This document shows, in pieces, positions 11,585 through 23,061 of a DNA stretch of 64,000 bases. The DNA is taken from contig JANTQA010000008.1 of the NCBI GenBank assembly GCA_027625915.1, positions 1,175,001 to 1,239,000 on the forward strand, written 5' to 3'. The position numbers and the translations under genes are program-made. Every line of letters starts with the position of its first letter. Position 1 is the stretch's first letter. The notes beneath the pieces are model-generated. The model was not told the DNA's origin, ran no database searches, and saw only the letters and a program-made list of their open reading frames with translations. This DNA comes from Anaeramoeba flamelloides (Eukaryota; Metamonada; Anaeramoebidae).

Positions 11585-12345
11585 ATTTCAATTTTTTGAA
11601 TTAGCCTTATCATAGATTTGGCTATAATTAAAGTTTGTTCTTATTGAGTGTAAATCATATTAGTGTTACATTGCTTCAAATATCTTTAAAAAGTCTATTA
11701 TAAATATTACTAAACAATAAATTATGACATTTTTAAAATTCTAATTTGTACAATTTAATTTCAAAAATTCCTTTTCAAAAATCTATAAATATAAACCAAA
11801 ATAATATTATCATGGTATTTCAAAATTAAAGTTGTGAACTGCAAAAGTATTTATTTTAATTCAATTTGAAATTTTCAAGATTTAATCAAGAATTATATAC
11901 ATAAAAACCAAAATATTTATTTCTAAAGTTTCTAATCTATGAGGCCAGTCGTATTTTCAATTTATTTTATGACATGTGAAAATAATTTGTAAAGATAATC
12001 CCAGAGTTCATTATTTATTTTTTTAAAAAAAAAAACGAATTATTTAAGAACTAATCTACATTTTCGAGACAAAAAAATGAAAAATATTTTTCAACGTTGA
12101 AGTATGAAGATTGATAACTAAAACTTATAAATTTGTTGCCAAAAGTTGTTTTTTTTTCAAAAATTCTTGGGTTTTTTACCAATACAAGTCATCACTTTTA
12201 ATTGATAAGATCAATTTTTAGTACTATTGAACGAATATATTTTAAATTATGCACTTGTGAATTATAGAGTAATAAAGTGATTTGCATTCAATTCAGATAA
12301 ACTTTTATTTTAGACTTCTACTCGTTAGGACCCATTGATGAAAGA
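11585..12345 (+). repeat. Dispersed family D, diverged copy
   Basis: Colinear with 15874-17078 and 39655-41545: shared blocks AAAGTCTATTATAAATATTA, AACTAATCTACATTTTCGA, TTTTAATTGATAAGATCAA and a CTTCTACTCGTTAGG end. The terminal TTAAGGGATTAG motif is eroded, so this looks like an old copy. No coding capacity. Confidence 0.6.
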
Positions 12346-12544
12346 TAAATAATTTGACAATTAGATTATTTTTAATTGTTTTTTTTTGGATATTTTGATA
12401 TTTCAACAATAAACAATAAACCAGAAAATTTTTGGAAATAATTTTTAGAGAGATTGAGATTGAGGTTGAGATTGAGAAATAACAAGAGATTGAGAAATAA
12501 AAATTAAAAATTCAAAAATAACCACTGAGTAAACTATAATAAAA

Positions 12545-12770
12545 ATAATTCTCAACCACAATGTGATAGACATGAGATGCATCCCTGTCACACAACAAAA
12601 GTGTGTCAACTTGGATTAAAAATGTGCTCTTACAATGTGACATCTATGGTATACGATATTTGACACATTTATTTTTATTATAATTAATGTGTATCACGTG
12701 TACTCAGAAGTGTAATCTAGATGTGATAGCTATAGCTCTCGTGATATACTTTAATCATAATACAATTTTT
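12545..12770. repeat. Cluster of TGTGA/TCACA half-palindromes
   Basis: About eight motifs of the type TGTGATA, TGTCACA, TGTGACAT, TGACACAT and ATCACGTGTA occur within roughly 200 bp. They occur on both strands, in a stretch clearly less AT-biased than its flanks. It could be a protein-binding cluster or the subterminal region of an unidentified element. Confidence 0.4.
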
Positions 12771-14099
12771 ATTCAGTTATGAGAATATTTAACTCTGATT
12801 GAAATCTATGATTGAGAATATTTCATTAAGAAGAAAAACGTGAAATTAAAACGAAAAAATGTAAAACAAAGATTATTTTCAGAGTACACTGCAACATAAA
12901 GAACAATAATTATTTTTTTTTTCAATTTTTGTCTTTATTTTTCAATATTAAAGTTTTTGAAAAAGGAATTGTAATAATTTTAGTTTCGAGAATTGATCGA
13001 ACTGAAGATTGAAAAGAAAGATTTCTGGGAAAAGGTTTATGAGTGTTAGATCTAAAATATAATTTAAAATAATATAACCCAAAACATTAAAAAAAACAAT
13101 AAAAGTCATTTTCAAAAAGTGTTAAAATTAACGACTATGTTTGCAATTCAAATTTAAAGTATTGTGTGTTTTAATCAGGGATTTATGGGTGTTAAATCTC
13201 AAAAATTATTATTCAACGAGATCTAAGAAATAAAAAATGTCATTTTTTAACTGAATTTATCAGCCTCGTTTCTGTGATATTAAAAAATAAAAAAGTTGGC
13301 AAAAATAAGCTTTTTGAGAAAATTTCACTTGAAAACAATTTTTAGAACCCTTACACATTGTAGGACATTTTCTATTCATTTTTTTGGATTGTGAATTGAG
13401 TTGATATGTTCTGAAAATTGTTTTCAAATATCAATAAGGAGATAAGTGAAAATTTTGGATGAAGATACCTTTGTTATTTTAAAGCAAAGATATTTTTGAA
13501 TAATGGACAAGGTAATTCATTTTGTATTGTATTAAATCAACTAAAATTCACATTTCCAAAAATTGAATGATCATCTAAACTGAACTGATGCAATATTTTT
13601 TTTTAAAAAATATTAAAAACTGACAAATTTTTGCAAATTTAATTTCCTCAAAAGATCCTTTCATGAAAAATTCTTCAAAACCTATTCGACAAAACATCAA
13701 CCCAATTTCTCTTGATACAACAAATTGTTTTTTTGAGAGAAACGATCCAAATAAAAAACATTTTCTATCAAAAAAGCATTAAAAATGTGTTGTACATTTG
13801 GCTTCGATTATTTTGTTCCACAAACAATTCAAGAAGACACCCTCCTCTTAGTCATGGATGGGGGGATTTAATTAAAGGGGAAACAAAAAGAACCAAAAAA
13901 AAAAAAATCATACAAAATCACTACCACCTTTGTAATAATTGATAAAGTCGTTCCAGCCCTAACATGAAAATTTATAAGACCCTAAAATTAATTTTCAATT
14001 CTGAAATATTATTTTGTAAAATAAACCGTAAAAGGGTTATTAAAGCTCATCATAAACTATAAAACTTATAATGCAAAATTAAAAATAAGTTATCCATTT
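12771..14099. other. Intergenic, no gene supported
   Basis: Contains a loose duplication (TTTATGAGTGTTAGATCTAA near 13037 and TTTATGGGTGTTAAATCTCA near 13183). A 76-codon plus-strand ORF at 13712-13942 has no domain and no start context. Nothing else stands out. Confidence 0.4.
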
Positions 14100-14680
14100 T
14101 TTGGTTCCTTTTGTTTTGGGAATTGATAAACAAATTCATTATAAAATACTTGCATTAATGTGAATCTTCAATTTCCAAAATTGTTAAAATCCCAGCTTTT
14201 AAAATTTAAAAAACAAAGATCGAAAAATACAATCAAGCTTCCAGGATTTCTGTGATTTCTGTGATTTTCATGGTGATTTCCATGGTTTCTGTGATTTTTG
14301 TTATTTCAATTCTTGAGAAAATTTAATTTTTGTCTTGGTTTTTACAGTCAGTTCCACTTTTAAGACACAAACTTTCAACGAAATTTAAGGCACAAAAAAT
14401 TCTCAAATTAAGGCACAAAATTTGGAATTATTTTTTTTACAATTTATTTTTACTAGAATTTGAATTTTATGCCTTAATTTGAGATTTTTTTTGTGCCTTA
14501 AATTTCGTTAAAAGTTTGTGCCTTAAAAGTGAAACTGACTGTACATAAAAAAATAACTCGAATGAAGTTTGAGAAGTTGAAATTTTAATCTTTTTATTGA
14601 TTAAAATTGAATTTTATATTTCATAAAACACAACTTTATAATAGACAACCAACTTCTATGTCATATAAATTTTCACAGTA
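14100..14680 (+). repeat. Dispersed family R, copy 1, interrupted by a MITE
   Basis: The sequence on both sides of the MITE at 14343-14543 is colinear with the uninterrupted stretch 27030-27330. Blocks before it: ACAAATTCATTATAAAATAC, CAATTTCCAAAATTGTTAAAAT. Blocks after it: GAAATTTTAATC and ATATTTCATAAAA. R was therefore present before the MITE arrived. Confidence 0.75.
14343..14543. mobile_element. TA-flanked MITE, Tc1/mariner-like ends, copy 1
   Basis: Ends read TACAGTCAGTTCCACTTTTA on the left and its near-exact reverse complement on the right. The arms are about 85 bp around an AT-rich centre, and TA lies at both edges as expected for a TA duplication. CAGTCAGT-type ends with TA targets are typical of Tc1/mariner-derived MITEs (family knowledge). 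No coding capacity. Further copies are at 35262, 51810 and 61756. Confidence 0.9.
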
Positions 14681-15390
14681 GGGATGGAACAGTTTTATGG
14701 TTAGCGGAGACAATGTAACAATTCAAAGTAACTCAATGATCAAAAATCATTGACAATATGATCATTTAGATTTAAAGTTAGTGTTGTTTGTTGAGAGGGT
14801 TTTTAAAGTTAAAAAATCGTGATTATTTTTTTTAATCTCATTTTCTCGTTCCTTAACAAGGTGTTCGAGTTCAGGTATCTCATAATTTCTTTGTGAATTT
14901 TTCATTTAAAAAATTAGACATAAAATGATTTTTTGATCCAAATTGGAGAATATTTTAAAGATCCTGAGTTTACATTTTAAATAAGGTTGGAACAAATTGT
15001 GTTGAGGCAAATTGGTAAATTGCAAACGTATTTTGCTTAAGGAAAGATTAGAATTAAATTTTATCAATACTAATTCTTTTAAAGTTGTTTGAAAACTTTT
15101 TTTGTTCACCTTTACAAAACTTTTTGAGTTTATAGTTTGTGGAAAAGGTGTAACAAGTTGGGTGTTGAAAAAATTTTGTATTTGGAATATTCAATCAGAT
15201 CACGTCCAAAAAAACTAAAAAATGGGTGTTGGAATTGGACTAAAAGGGTTTTTCTTGGTTGAGTTATGTTTGGTTCACTAAATTTTGTTCTTGTTTTTTA
15301 AATTTTTTTTTATTTATTTGGGTTCATTTTTCTTTTGAAAAAAATTAGAAATTCCTTTTTCGTTGGAAAAAAAAAAAAAAAAAATCATTT
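14681..15390. other. Intergenic, possible downstream exon of the B-box gene
   Basis: On the minus strand an AG near 15110 is followed by a frame able to continue the upstream B-box exon by about 18 codons before a stop. A different frame is open across 14906-15109 but has no recognisable domain. Neither is well supported. Confidence 0.3.
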
Positions 15391-15693
15391 TCAAAAAAGA
15401 AAAGAATTTAAAAAGAAAAAAAATATTGAAAATAAATTACCCTCTTGTGAAACATAAGGTTCTTTGGAGATGAATTCTTTGTGCCTTTTCTTCAAGAACG
15501 AAGAAGTGTGTAATTCTGATTCGCATGCTTTGCAATAATGAACTTCACATTTGGTGCAATAAAAGTCTGCTTTTTTTTCTTCACAAACTTCGCATTGAGG
15601 GATCTTGGGTTCAACAGGAATTCGTATGTCTCTTAAACTTTTAGGATCTTGGCTTTTTTGATTTTTCTTCTGAGAGGATCTTGATTTGTTCAT
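15391..15693 (-). CDS. B-box zinc finger protein (3' structure uncertain)
   Basis: ATG at 15693. The frame encodes a basic N-terminus, then a B-box-type finger: CEVC, CTKCEVHYCKAC, then ELHTSSFLKKRHKEF (about residues 34-75). B-box fingers mediate protein contacts, often beside a coiled coil or SPRY domain, as in the protein encoded at 7305-8500; here no further domain is seen. A plausible splice donor GTAATT follows codon 84 (exon end 15441). Beyond it the unspliced frame becomes Phe-rich and stops at 15391, which looks like intron translation. Either the gene is a short 100-residue protein or it continues in an unidentified exon downstream. The zinc finger is clear; extent is not. Confidence 0.65.
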   Translation of the reverse strand: MNKSRSSQKKNQKSQDPKSLRDIRIPVEPKIPQCEVCEEKKADFYCTKCEVHYCKACESELHTSSFLKKRHKEFISKEPYVSQEGNLFSIFFFFLNSFLF

Positions 15694-15873
15694 TTTAAAA
15701 GATGAGTTGGGATTAATTGGAAATTAATAATTAAAGTTAATAAGAAAAGAGAGAATAACAAAAAAATGAAAAGATTAAAAATAATTTTTTTCTAAATAAA
15801 ACTCATAAAAAACTGAAAAAAAAGGAGAATTTTTCATTCCTTTTGATTTTTTCATTATTATTGAATTAAGGGA

Positions 15874-17078
15874 TTAGTCTCACTATCGATTTCTCTATAA
15901 TCAAAGTAAGTTGTATTTTATCGAAAATCAGATTAATCTCAAATAGCTCTAAAAAATCTATTATAAATCTTATTGCACAATAAATTATTACATTTTTCAC
16001 TAAAAGAATCACAGTTAAAAATTTTCATTTTGAAAAATTTTTTTTTAATTCCTTTTCCAAATTTAAAAATAAAAACCCAAAATACAGAATTCTGATATTT
16101 AATAATTTAGATTTAGAACTTCCAAAATTAACTATTTTTATAATTTTTTATTTTCAAAGATTAACTCAATAATCATCAACATAAAAGCATAAAGACTGAT
16201 TAGTTTTGTTTGCTTTTAATAAAGCTACTTGTAGCATCAATATAGTGATCAAAATAATGCGTACCCAACTACTATAATCCGTGTTTCAAAATATTATCCG
16301 TACTTTTTTTTATTCTTATACCAAGGCAACGTCCAATCAACTACCAAATAGTATACCTAAGTACAAATCAATTTTGAAAGTAAAGTACTGGTTATTTTCA
16401 GTAAAATTTAAATTATTCATGTAAATCGTTGAAAATTTTTCATAATATTCTCATTTTTTTGTTTTTTTGATGATTAAAAATTTTCCAAAATTTACTTTAT
16501 TTTTTGAGATAAATTTTCCAATTTGATCCTTCATTTTTAGAATTTCTTTTTAAATAATAGAACTTTAAGAAACCAATACTATATTTTTTTAGGGTTTATT
16601 ATTGGTTTCTTTGATTGATTAATGTATAGGTTTTCTATAACAAAAAAACACGCTTTTTATTTTGAAACACATAATAAATTTTTCTACATGCTTTATTTTG
16701 ACTACAGTATATTTGCATGATTTGAGAAATAATTTGTCAAAAAAATTTATTGGTTAATTATTTAATTTTTAAAAAAAAACGAATTTTTTAGTAACTAATC
16801 TACATTTCGCCACAAATTTAACAAATATAATTTGTGACTCTGTAGTCTGAATATTGATAATTCAACCTTTAAATTTATGGCGAAATGCAGATTTTTTTTT
16901 GAAAAGTGTTGGTTTTTTATACAAATATAAAGATCTATTTTAATTGATAAGATCAACAAATATTACTGCTTGACTAATCGATTTTTTAGAGACATTTGAT
17001 CCATGTAGCACGAATGTGGTTAGGTCCTATAACAACATACTTTGTTACTAAGCTTCTCCTTGGAAGACGCTAATCCCT
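15874..17078 (+). mobile_element. Family D element with TTAAGGGATTAG terminal inverted repeats
   Basis: Left end TTAAGGGATTAG; right end CTAATCCCTTAA. The TTAA at each edge fits a TTAA target duplication, as piggyBac-type and related MITEs use (family knowledge). The interior is non-coding. It is interrupted at about 16239-16706 by a smaller insert with facing TCAAAATAA-containing ends. Relatives: 11585-12345, 17079-17630, 32281-34070 and 39655-41545. Confidence 0.75.
16239..16706. mobile_element. Probable insert nested in the family D element
   Basis: The D relatives at 40600-41000 lack this block. Its ends face each other imperfectly: AGTGATCAAAATAATGC on the left, and AGTCAAAATAAAGCATG when the right end is reverse complemented. 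CGTGTTTCAAAATA-like blocks also face each other inside. Non-coding. Confidence 0.45.
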
Positions 17079-17630
17079 TAATTCCTTTTTCAAATCTAAA
17101 AATAGAATTCAAAATAATAGTATTCAAGTAGTTCATAATTCTTCTTTTGAACTTCTAAAAGTTACTATTTTTTAGTTTCGAAGATTAAATATATCCTCAT
17201 CAACATAAAAACCCAAAGAATGGTTATTTTTGTTTCCTTTTTATAAAGCTAATTGTAATTTCAAAACATTTCCAATATTTGCAAATAATTGGCTCAAAAA
17301 AATCATTTCATTGATTATTTAATTTTTTTAGCTAATAATCTAAATTTTGGCATATATTTAAGAAAGATATTTTTTCAAACTTTTGAATCTGAAAATTGAT
17401 ATTCCACCCTTTAAATTTGTGGGGAAATTACAGATTTTTTTAAAAAATTGTTGGGTTTATATACTAATTCAAGGATCAATTTTTAATAGATAGATGATCA
17501 ACAAATATTACTGCTTAAAAATCTAATTTTTTAGAGACTATTTGAAACATTTAGCACTAATGTTTGTACATTCAATAATAACATAATTTGGTCTTAGGTT
17601 TCTTCTTGGTAGACGATAATCTCATAAACA
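17079..17630 (+). repeat. Partial second family D copy abutting the first
   Basis: Begins at TTAATTCC, which is an internal site of family D, and continues colinear with D to an eroded right end (GTAGACGATAATCTC). A D element inserting into the internal TTAA of another D copy would give this order, but the expected left part is not seen upstream of 15874. Confidence 0.5.
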
Positions 17631-17639
17631 ATTTAAATT

Positions 17640-18610
17640 TTAAAGGATTTTAGAATTAACTTGTGAATTCAATTTTAATATTCTGAGGTAAAGATTGAAT
17701 GTGTCAAAAAAAAAAAAACACAAATTTGAATTTTAATTGTTCCTTTTTAACCGAAACAGATGGAAAAAAAACAAAAGAAAATCTCTTTTTTTGGAATTAA
17801 AATTTTTGTTCAATTCATTTTTTCAGATTTCCAAGAAAAGAGAACATATTTAATTTAAAAAAAGATTTAATCCAATTTGGACCATTTGTTAATATAAAGA
17901 GAATGGGTGCGGGGTTTTATTGTCCACTGAAAAATTAAAATTTTGTCTTTTTTGCGGAAGTAAGTACATTTTTCAAACTTTTAGTGACCTCATTTATGTG
18001 AAAATAAACTCTATAAATCATTTCTTTACCCAATATATTGATTTTTTAACAAATACAGAAGTGTCAGATCTCCTACTATAATATATTTTCATACCAACAA
18101 AAAAACGAGAATTTAAAAAAATGAAAAGATTAAACAAGAAAAAATAAATCAAAATTATTTATTTTACGATCTTATCTATAACATTTGAAACAATTATTAA
18201 TTCTTAATTTGGTTTTATTTTTAATTTTTTCTGAAAATACTTTTATTTGAAAAAATTTTTAAGGGACTAATTACTTTTTATTTCTAGAGAATTTTCCAAA
18301 ACGGATTTAAAAATTCTAATTGGAATTTAATACATCTAATTCTAATCGTGTTTTAGAAAATATAATGTTTATTCAATTCTTCTTCAGAAATAAAGATTTA
18401 TTGAGGGCTAGGTTTGACTTTATAATTATTTATTTTCTATTAAAAACTCAAAATAAATCTGAATTCTGATTGGATTTTTTACTTGTTTTTTCAATTTCTG
18501 TTGGATCGAATCTTTTAAAAATTCTTTTTTTAATTTAGAGAATTCAGCTCGTTTATTTTAATCTTTGAAACCATTTCCTTTTTATGATTAGTTTGATTAA
18601 AATATTGGAA
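17640..18610 (-). repeat. Family A/C, truncated copy
   Basis: GGAAGTAAGTACATTTTTC at about 17953 begins a stretch colinear with 4088-4800 and with the reverse complement of 42220-42814. 17640-17750 repeats the flank found at 3520-3625. No facing end is seen, so the copy is truncated. Confidence 0.6.
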
Positions 18611-20327
18611 AATTGAATTTTAAAAGAAAATTTGTAAAAAAGGAGTTTTTGGTCAAGAATTTTAAATCAGAATGTTGTCAGAAATTTAATGTTATTTACT
18701 TGATTATTCTCATTGAAATAAAGAAGATAAAGAAGAAAAAATCTTCTAAAATATACTTTGATCCAATTTTTTTTTTTTTTAAACAAATTTATTTGGAAAA
18801 GGTGATCTTTTGTATTTGGTCCTCTCAAAAAGAAAATATGTGTTTAAATACATACCTACTTGGTCTATTTTTTGATATATTCTATGATTAATTTCAAACC
18901 CCCCATAATCACATTTCTAGATCTAAAACCTACTTTAATAAAACCAAAAATTTAGTCAAGAAAAAGTTTAAAAAATTGAAAAATTAAAGATTCTTCTCTG
19001 AATTACTTTGGGTTTAACTCTTTTCACAAATAAAATAGTGTACAGTCTTTTGGTTTCAAATTTTAAGTATCCCGTGAAACTCAAAAAATCATTTTTTGGA
19101 AAAAGTCGATACAATTAAAATATTTCAAAATAGAAAAATGTAAATACTTTCTTAAGGGAATAAAATTTATTATTTTTTTTTCTGATCAATTTCTAAATAA
19201 GGATTTATTATCGGGAAATATGCTTAATATTGAATATAATCAGGATTTTTCAAATCTAAGTAATTGGCAAAAAATTTTCACAGTCTCTATTTAATTTATT
19301 TAAAAAATTAATTAGGGATTAGTCCTTTAATAATATTTTATTTTTTTATAATAGATGTAAAAAATTATTCTAATAGGTACTCTATTCTTCAGTATGAATC
19401 TAAAAAATCCACATGTTCAAAAAAGACAAATAAATAAATTATTATTTGTATTGTAAAATATATTTGTTTAAAACTTTTTGTTTTATCAAACACAATTATT
19501 TTCGAATTAAAAAATGAAAACTTTTAATTCAATTTCCAAAATATTTTTGAGTTTAATAAACTAGAAGAAAATTCAAAGATCTTTATAACACCATTTAGAA
19601 ATGATATTTTTCGACAATTAATTAAATTTCCTTGGTTAAATCAAAGACAAAATCTTTACTCGATTAAATTGAATGTACTAGTAATAATTAATCTTCATTT
19701 GGGAAATTGAAATAAAAAGTTTTATTTCTAAATTGAAAAATAACCTTAATATATTTCTGTTTAAAATGATCAGTGAGAATTACTCGTGAAATAAATTGAT
19801 GAAAATAAAATTAAATAAAGCTACAAAACATGTGCAAAAATGATTTGTGGATATTTCATGATTTTTTGATAAAATTGTGCTTTTTTTCATTAACAACCAT
19901 ACTTTTCTGGGATAAACTCAAGCCGAAGCAAAGTCTCAAATTTAAAGAAAAAAGACACTTTTTACAAAAAATCATGTAATATAGACAAATCATTTTTGCA
20001 CATCCTTTTTATGAAAAAATAAATTTCAAATTCCAAGACAGACAAAACCACTAACTTCAATTATCATTCTATTTTTGTTAATCAGGTTTATTCAAAATAT
20101 CATCAACATGTCAATTCTTAAAAATCTTGAGGCAGTTGTATTTATTGTTGTTAATAGTACTACAATTTTGAAAAGTTTCCAATCTAGAAAAAATGGTCTA
20201 TTTTGTTATTAATTTTTTAAATGGTTGTGACAATGAATCTTAGTTTAACTCAACTTTAGGATATTTTTTGAAGAGATAATAACTAATAGTTTTGAAAACA
20301 CTCTACTCATCTAAAAAAACCGAAACA
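18611..20327. other. Intergenic, no gene supported
   Basis: A 92-codon plus-strand ORF at 18613-18891 is K/F/I-rich without a domain and is not called. The remainder is AT-rich background with no clear repeat partner. Confidence 0.4.
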
Positions 20328-20809
20328 CAGTGGTGTAAATAACCCGTGTTGACAACCTTTACCTCATTACTAAAATTTAATTCATGTTTTTTTTTTTTTT
20401 TTCACACTTAGGTATCTGAAGATAGGAAGAAACACATATAGTCTTGTTTCGGATTTAAATTGACTTGAGAGGTTGGATCTTTGATTAGTCCAAATGACTC
20501 AATAATATTAAATGCTTTTGTTTGAAAATTTTCGTCATATTTTCAAAATTTCTGAGATTAAATGATTTTTTTATCAAAATTCAAAAAATGAAATTATACT
20601 TATTTTTTTGCCAAAAAATTACATTTTAATCTTTCGATATCTTCACAATTCTTTTTTAAAATTTATTTAAAAAACCCAATTTCTTGTTTATATAATGTTT
20701 TCATCCCATTGATTTATTTCTTTTATTTCGAGAGTCAGGTAATATTTTTTGCATAAGTTAAATTTTAGTAATGGGTTAAAATATAAAACACTGGTTGTTT
20801 ACACCACTG
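20328..20809. mobile_element. 482-bp element with CAGTGGTGTAAA terminal inverted repeats
   Basis: The left end CAGTGGTGTAAATAACCCGT faces a right end whose reverse complement is CAGTGGTGTAAACAACCAGT; similarity continues for about 27 bp. Interior non-coding. No target duplication could be defined with confidence and no other copy was recognised. Confidence 0.7.
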
Positions 20810-20839
20810 TACAAAAAAAAAAAAATAACTGATGATAAA

Positions 20840-21365
20840 TATTGAAAGTGTCCGTCAAGTGCCTTAGAGTACCTTCAAGGGACTAGCTTTTCCAGAATTC
20901 GAAAGAATAGAGAAAAATCTTTGATTTTGCTCAATTCTTTTAAATTAAAAAAAACCTAATCGTGGTTTACTTGGGATTTTCTGTTTTATTTGTTAAATCA
21001 ATCGATTTTCGTTAGATTTTTTTGAGTTTTCTGTTTTATTAGTAAAATCTATCGATTTTCGTAAGGTTTTTTTGAGTTTTCTTTTTATTTAGAAAATCAA
21101 TAGATTTTCGTTAGGTTTTTTTTACTTTCTGAAATAAGCCGAAAATTTATTAAAATTTTCTGTTTATTTCAAAAAGTTAAAAAAACCTAGAACACTTCAG
21201 AAATAAAATAGAAAACCTCAAAAAAACCTAGAACATTTCACAAATAAACAGAAAACTCAAGAAAAGCTAACGGTGGTTTTCCGGGATAAAAAGAATAAAG
21301 TAAAATCAAAAGATTTTACTTTATTCTGATAAATTCTGGAAAACCTAGCCGAAAATCAAAAAAAA
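20840..21365. repeat. Family G: mixed direct and inverted short-repeat array, copy 1
   Basis: Recurring units: GATTTTCGTTAGGTTTTTTT, GAGTTTTCTGTTTTATT, the inverse CAGAAAACTCAAGAAAAGCTA, TTCTGGAAAACCTA and AAGATTTTACTTTATTCT. Direct and inverted copies alternate, so the array could fold extensively. Related arrays lie at 49895-50260 and 51690-52660. Confidence 0.6.
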
Positions 21366-21963
21366 AAAAAGATTTTTTCCAATTTAAAAGAACAAATAAT
21401 TCTTTTTATAGTCAAAATAATTGATTCCCTATTTGAAAGATATTCATCAGATTTAAAATAATTTTAAAATATAATAAAATAACCTCTTCTCTATCAAGAA
21501 GCTAAAAAGTTTTCAAATGTTTTACTATTAAATTGAAAAAAATATTAATAGACACTGGAAAATTGAATTTTCCAACTTAAATTGTAAAATATCTTTAAAA
21601 ATGTTTTTTGATCAAAGATCCTTTATTAATCAATAGTGTTTATTCTAATTGAAGTTATTAAAAAGGGTAAAATTAGCAAATATTTAATTTTTTTTTGAAA
21701 ATATTTTTTTCATGATGGTGATGTGAAGATTCCAACAGAAGATCAAGAAAAGCAATAATGCTTAAAATTACTTATTTTCTGTCTTCTTGGATTCTCGTCT
21801 GAGAATCAAAAAAAAACAAAAAAAAAAAAAAGAAAACAAAAAAAGAAAACAAAAATTGTGATTATTTTTTGTCAAAATATTTAAAAGAAATAAAATAATG
21901 ATAAAAAAAAAAAAAGTTAAAATACGGAAAAAAATTCAAAAACAAAGAACAAAAATGAAAGAT

Positions 21964-23061
21964 TTATAACCATTGTGGTTCAAGACTTTCCAAAGCATCA
22001 ATATTTTTCAATAAAAAATCATCACTTTCAAATTTGCTAAAAGAAAAAAGATCAAGGTCTTCTTTTGTAAGAGAATTATTGGAGTTGAGATTTGGATCAA
22101 AATTATGATAATAGCTAAGATCCATATTATCTTCTTCGTCAAGTATAATAGTATTTGAATTATTAATTTCAGAAAACTTGATTTTTGGTAAATTTGTTTT
22201 TGTAATTGCGTCCTCATTGTTTATTTTTTCAATCGTAATCTTTGCCTTTGTCTTTGAATTTATCTTGCTCTTTCTTTGCTTCTGCTTTTGGATCTGCTTT
22301 TGGATCTGCTTTTGTCTAGTTTCTTGTTTCTGTTTCTGTTTCTGTTTCTGTTTCTGTTGTTGTTTCGTTTTCTTTTCCTCGATTCCCAGTGAATTTGCTT
22401 TTGTTATTGGTCTAATCTTTGGGGAGTCATTGTTTTGGAAAGAACGTTTTTGTTTCCTTGCTTTCTTTTGTTTCTTTGTCCTGGACTGTTGCTCTTGCTT
22501 TAGTTGTTCTTGTAATTTTTGAGCTTGAAGTTGGAGTAATAAGTTTTCATTGCTTGTTTGTTCCAGTTTAATCTGGAGACACTTGTTTGTTATTTTTAAG
22601 TTTTTTGATTCTTCTTCAAGCTGTTCAATGTAAAATTTTTTTCTTTTCCGAAACCTTCGTGCGTTTCTTCTGTTTCTTTTCTTTTGGATTTTTTCAACTT
22701 GGTTTTCAGAGAGGTCATCAATTTTGATTTTTTTTTTCTTGACAACCCTCGTTAAAATTAATCGTGCTCTTTTGTATGTTTCTTCTTCTTGGATTTGGCT
22801 TTGCATCAACTTTGTTTGGTTTGATCGATTCTTGTCCTTTTTTTGCACAGTTTCCTCATATTCCTCGTTTGAGTCTTTGCCTGTTAGCATTTGTTTTCGC
22901 TTTCTTTCGTTTGGAATTCGAATTGAATTTTTGCAATTTGTTTCGCCGTGGTGAGTGTGGTTTTTTGTTTTTTGTTTTTGTTTTTGTGTTTGTGTTTGTT
23001 TTTTTTTATATTGCTTAGTGCATGTTTTTAATATACTTTTGTTTTTTTGGTTTGACATCAC
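21964..23061 (-). CDS. bZIP transcription factor
   Basis: Single-exon ORF of 365 codons with ATG at 23061. The N-terminus is basic and Q/K-rich. Residues 127-142 form a bZIP basic region (KKRNRRNARRFRKRKK) with the Asn-x7-Arg spacing used for DNA contact. A leucine zipper follows with heptad Leu at 148, 155, 162, 176 and 183 (Thr at 169), then a Q/K low-complexity linker with Lys-Gln repeats. The C-terminus is acidic and hydrophobic (LDEEDNMDLSYYHNFD, EDLDLFSFSKF, ending EPQWL) and looks like an activation domain. It should act in the nucleus as a dimer; which bZIP class or target is not clear. Neighbours are transposon relics, so context says nothing. Opposite-strand ORFs here are mirror images of the Q/K repeats. 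Confidence 0.85.
   Translation of the reverse strand: MMSNQKNKSILKTCTKQYKKKQTQTQKQKQKTKNHTHHGETNCKNSIRIPNERKRKQMLTGKDSNEEYEETVQKKDKNRSNQTKLMQSQIQEEETYKRARLILTRVVKKKKIKIDDLSENQVEKIQKKRNRRNARRFRKRKKFYIEQLEEESKNLKITNKCLQIKLEQTSNENLLLQLQAQKLQEQLKQEQQSRTKKQKKARKQKRSFQNNDSPKIRPITKANSLGIEEKKTKQQQKQKQKQKQKQETRQKQIQKQIQKQKQRKSKINSKTKAKITIEKINNEDAITKTNLPKIKFSEINNSNTIILDEEDNMDLSYYHNFDPNLNSNNSLTKEDLDLFSFSKFESDDFLLKNIDALESLEPQWL

Noticed and set aside
13712-13942. 76-codon plus-strand ORF with a Pro/His/Trp-containing middle
   Set aside because: No recognisable domain and no repeat or splice support.
18613-18891. 92-codon plus-strand ORF
   Set aside because: K/F/I-rich, adjoining a truncated repeat; nothing conserved.
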